The position numbers and the translations under genes were made by a program. 8,758 bases of DNA from NCBI GenBank assembly GCA_050743125.1, contig JBOGEB010000179.1, positions 1 through 8,758 of the forward strand, in the 5' to 3' direction. The stretch comes from JBOGEB01 sp050743125 (lineage in GTDB: Bacteria > Actinomycetota > Nitriliruptoria > Euzebyales > Egibacteraceae). Below the pieces are notes generated by a model. It had not been told where the DNA came from, searched no databases, and saw only the letters and a list, made by a program, of their open reading frames with translations. Below are positions 6,905 through 8,758 of the stretch, one piece after another (within the stretch, counting starts at the first letter, position 1; each line of letters begins with the position of its first letter).

Positions 6905-7906
6905 CTAATCGGGCACTCTACCGCCAGCCCGAAGGACGGCAAGTGCCGACGAGAGATCGGGTGGGAGCGGTTCGTCGACCTCGATCCGCTCTCCGGTCAC
7001 CGGGTGGTCCAGACCGAGCACGCGCGCGTGGAGCGCCGGCCGGGACAGGCCCAACTCCACGGCCAGGGTCTTTGACGCGCCGTAGGTCCGGTCGCCCGAC
7101 ACGGGGTGGCCGACGGCGGCGAGGTGGACCCGCACCTGGTGCGTCCGGCCGGTCTCCAGCCGCACCTCGAGCGCGGCGGCGCGGCCGAAGGCCTCGAGGA
7201 GGTCGTAGTGGCTCACGGCGCGCCGGCCTCCTTCTTGGACCTGGAAGCGCGTCCGCACCGCGGCCGACCGCGCGATCGGCGCGTCGACCGTCGCCCGCGG
7301 CGGATCGGGGATCCCATCGACGATCGCCCAGTACCGGCGATCGACGGCGTGTGCCTTGAACATCCCGACAAGGCCGTGGTAGGCGATCGAGGTCTTCGCC
7401 ACCACGAGCACTCCCGACGTGCCACGGTCGAGCCGGTGAACGATTCCCGGCCGGGCGGGATCGGCGGTTTCGGCCAGCGGCATCCCCAGCTGCTGCAGGG
7501 CGTCGACCAAGGTGGGGCCGTGAGGGGGAACGGGGGGACGCCCCTGGGGACGCCGCTGGGGACTTGGAGGGGGTCCGGCGCCGACGTGTACGACCAGCCC
7601 GGCCGGTTTCGCGACTACGGCGAGATGCTCGTCCTCCCAACGGACCGGCACGGCCGGCGGTGCGTCCAGGTCCGGGGCCGACGCTGGCAGCCGGGGGGTG
7701 ATCCGGACCCGCTCCCCTGCACGGAGCCGGCGCGACTTCACCACGGGATCCCCGTCGATGGCGACCTCGCCAGCGGTGAGGCGCTGCTGGACCCGGGCAC
7801 GCGGCTCGGACAGCCAGCCCGCGAGGACGAGATCGATCCGCTGGCCGTCCTCGGAGGAGGAAACCACCTTTTCACACGATCCTGCACTGTGCAGGCTGTC
7901 TTGCAT
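6905..7906 (-). CDS. RluA/RluD-family 23S rRNA pseudouridine synthase
   Basis: Converts uridine to pseudouridine in RNA, most likely 23S rRNA by analogy with RluD; the exact sites are not readable from sequence. As written (333 aa) it has an S4 RNA-binding domain (about 20-68: RIDLVLAGWL through GEVAIDGDPV to LRAGERV) and then the synthase domain. HRLDRGTSG (157-165) contains catalytic Asp160, followed by VLVVAKT. Further family motifs are RRYWAIVDG, LETGRTHQVRVHLA (250-263) and the GHPVSGDRTYG loop. An unusual Pro/Arg-rich insertion (about 109-130) follows VVHVGAG. It lies 15 nt after lspA, as in many actinobacteria, so co-transcription is likely. The ATG at 7906 has a poor ribosome site; an in-frame GTG at 7867 (KVVSSSEDG) would give an N-terminus nearer the family norm and leave a palindrome (7881-7895) outside the gene. 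Family membership is firm; the start is not. Confidence 0.93.
   Translation of the reverse strand: MQDSLHSAGSCEKVVSSSEDGQRIDLVLAGWLSEPRARVQQRLTAGEVAIDGDPVVKSRRLRAGERVRITPRLPASAPDLDAPPAVPVRWEDEHLAVVAKPAGLVVHVGAGPPPSPQRRPQGRPPVPPHGPTLVDALQQLGMPLAETADPARPGIVHRLDRGTSGVLVVAKTSIAYHGLVGMFKAHAVDRRYWAIVDGIPDPPRATVDAPIARSAAVRTRFQVQEGGRRAVSHYDLLEAFGRAAALEVRLETGRTHQVRVHLAAVGHPVSGDRTYGASKTLAVELGLSRPALHARVLGLDHPVTGERIEVDEPLPPDLSSALAVLRAGGRVPD
7534..7573. repeat. 12-nt imperfect tandem repeat inside the pseudouridine synthase gene
   Basis: Three consecutive 12-nt units read GGGGACGCCCCT (7534-7545), GGGGACGCCGCT (7546-7557) and the degenerate GGGGACTTGGAG (7558-7569), with a fourth GGGG start at 7570. Because 12 nt is four codons the repeat keeps the frame; on the coding (minus) strand it gives PQRR-PQGR-like residues. 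It encodes the core of the Pro/Arg-rich insertion between the VVHVGAG strand and the TLVDAL helix, where related enzymes have a short loop. Replication slippage is the likely origin. Confidence 0.8.
7881..7895. repeat. 15-bp inverted repeat between the two possible rluD-like starts
   Basis: CCTGCAC-T-GTGCAGG has 7-bp arms that match perfectly around a single central T. It lies between the two candidate starts of the pseudouridine synthase (ATG 7906 and GTG 7867). If the GTG is the true start, the palindrome sits in the lspA-rluD spacer and could be a protein-binding site or an RNA structure near the ribosome site; if the ATG is used it merely encodes part of SLHSAGS. With a 1-nt centre it fits a DNA operator better than an RNA hairpin. 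Confidence 0.45.
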
Positions 7907-7921
7907 GAACCCGTCCAGCTG

Positions 7922-8485
7922 CTAAGGGTCGGCGTCGGCCGTCTCGGCCTTGACGAGGACCGGCTCATCGCGCTCCTGCTTGGCCAGAAGCAGCGCGATG
8001 AGGAGCGCGCCGACGACGATCCCGCTGTCGGCAAGGTTGAAGACCGGCCACCAGCCCAGGTCGATGAAGTCCACGACCCGCCCCGACGGAAAACCGGGGT
8101 CACGAAGGATCCGGTCGACGACGTTGCCGAGCGCGCCCCCGGTCACGAGCCCGTAAGCGAGGAGCAGCGACAGCCGGTCGGTGTGCGGCAGCGCCCGCAG
8201 CACGAGCACGACCACGACCACCGTGACCAGGACGAACAGCCCGGGGAACAGCCCGGGGATGCCGAACGCCCCGCCAGGATTGCGCACCAGCCGAAGGGCA
8301 AACAGGCCCAGGTCGATCGGCGGCCGACCCTCCAGCGCCCGCACGGCCAGCGCCTTGGATCCCTGGTCGAGCAGAAGCCAACCCACGGCAATCAGCGCCC
8401 ACACGGAGTAGACGACCGAGCGCGAGGAGTCCCGACGCTGGCGCCACCAGCGCCCGGAAGCCTCGGGAATTTGCTCAACGGCCAC
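7922..8485 (-). CDS. lspA: Lipoprotein signal peptidase (signal peptidase II)
   Basis: Inner-membrane aspartyl protease that removes signal peptides from lipid-modified prolipoproteins; the small lipoprotein at the left end of this window is a plausible client. The product (187 aa from GTG 8485) has about four membrane segments (near 24-40, 80-98, 104-122 and 149-168). Family motifs are DQGSKA (40-45), RNPGGAFG (68-75), GGALGNVVDRI (116-126) with catalytic Asp124, and FNLADSGIVVG (149-159) with catalytic Asp153. A charged tail ends the protein. Start choice: GTG 8485 has no clear ribosome site, but TAGACT 8 nt upstream would suit a leaderless transcript. An in-frame ATG at 8542 has GAGG 5 nt upstream and would give 206 aa, yet the added codons (GGT TTT, GGA CCA CTA) look non-coding for this genome. 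It is probably first in an operon with the pseudouridine synthase. Confidence 0.96.
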   Translation of the reverse strand: MAVEQIPEASGRWWRQRRDSSRSVVYSVWALIAVGWLLLDQGSKALAVRALEGRPPIDLGLFALRLVRNPGGAFGIPGLFPGLFVLVTVVVVVLVLRALPHTDRLSLLLAYGLVTGGALGNVVDRILRDPGFPSGRVVDFIDLGWWPVFNLADSGIVVGALLIALLLAKQERDEPVLVKAETADADP

Positions 8486-8752
8486 AGACGCCGAGTCTAG
8501 TGGTCCGCGCGGAAAACCCGTGGCATTCGGCTGCGTCTGCATCCGCGCCTCGCGGCGTTGCGGATCGCTTGAGGACAACCAGTACACGGCGCGACCCGCG
8601 CCTTGCGAGACGGGCGCAGTCGCACCCTCGGTGCCGACGGAACTTTCCGCTTGGACCACTAGTGGCCGCGCTGAACTACGGCTTCCGGCCCCACAGCGAC
8701 CTTCGCTACCATGACTGGAGGAGCTGCCGACCATTGTGCGGGGAGGACAGCA
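8486..8752. promoter_or_regulatory. Divergent intergenic region upstream of lspA and the right-edge gene
   Basis: This 267-nt stretch shows no convincing gene. On the minus strand TAGACT (8499 to 8494) could be the lspA -10 box, placing transcription start at or next to the GTG. On the plus strand TACCAT (8707-8712) is a candidate -10 for the right-edge gene, with a leader of about 34 nt. Neither has a good -35. The decamer GGACCACTAG occurs twice in opposite orientation: minus strand 8506 to 8497, reaching into the lspA -10, and plus strand 8653-8662, where it is part of the palindrome CCACTAGTGG (8656-8665). A GC-only stem GGCGCG-ACC-CGCGCC lies at 8588-8602. The repeats are direct observations; a shared operator is inference. 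Confidence 0.4.
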
Positions 8753-8758
8753 GTGGGA
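8753..8758 (+). CDS. Start of a divergent plus-strand gene (partial, product unknown)
   Basis: A GTG at 8753 follows GGGGAGG (8740-8746) with 6 nt between, one of the best ribosome sites in the window, and the frame stays open to the edge; only two codons (V/M-G) are visible. An in-frame ATG at 8711 would add 14 residues but overlaps the putative -10 box and lacks support. In Mycobacterium tuberculosis the gene divergent from lspA is the asparaginase ansA, so that is one thing to look for in the flanking sequence; nothing here proves it. Confidence 0.4.

Noticed and set aside
7106..8500. Plus-strand frame of 464 codons across the rluD-like and lspA genes.
   Set aside because: It runs through two well-identified minus-strand genes, and its composition (Asp/Arg/Gln/His-rich) is typical of antisense frames in high-GC DNA.
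8486..8734. Extension of the lspA frame upstream to 8734.
   Set aside because: The added residues are Ser/Gly/Arg-rich, unlike LspA N-termini, third positions lose the GC bias, and the stretch covers the likely divergent promoters.

Overview
The window is high-GC DNA with strong G/C bias at codon third positions, frequent GTG starts, GGAGG-type ribosome binding sites and 4-nt stop/start overlaps. This, the lspA - rluD-like - dnaE order, and the presence of WXG100-like and EspG-like genes point to an actinobacterium with type VII (ESX) secretion, probably of the Mycobacteriales/Pseudonocardiales group. I cannot name the genus. All complete genes lie on the minus strand, so transcription runs from the right end to the left.

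Right end to centre (8758 to 3313): a divergent regulatory region (8486-8752) separates the GTG start of a plus-strand gene that leaves the window at 8753 from lspA (lipoprotein signal peptidase). Next come an RluA/RluD-family 23S rRNA pseudouridine synthase, 15 nt after lspA, and dnaE (Pol III alpha subunit, 1157 aa). dnaE keeps its three polymerase aspartates and all nine PHP metal-ligand positions, which suggests intrinsic proofreading. These are housekeeping genes. The pseudouridine synthase carries an unusual Pro/Arg-rich insertion encoded by a 12-nt tandem repeat.

Left third (3312 to 36): a compact module of four genes: a WXG100-like protein with a long Trp/Pro-rich tail, an EspG-like ESX chaperone, a GHSQGG alpha/beta hydrolase with a helical N-terminal domain, and a small lipoprotein. 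The first two junctions are GTGA overlaps (2745-2748 and 1912-1915). The third junction has the same GTGA (500-503), although the better lipoprotein start is 15 nt further on. My reading is that the WXG-like protein and the helical domain of the hydrolase form an ESX substrate pair handled by the EspG-like chaperone, with the lipoprotein as partner or anchor at the outer face of the membrane. This orphan ESX lipase/esterase module has no ESX core genes in view and is the most interesting content of the window. A CCCAGCGCTGGG palindrome and a possible -10 box lie in the 103-nt gap before it.

The far left edge holds the last 19 codons of a convergent plus-strand gene, perhaps an exported alpha/beta hydrolase, whose 3' end overlaps the lipoprotein gene by 26 nt. 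I saw no tRNA, rRNA, CRISPR array, insertion sequence or phage gene.
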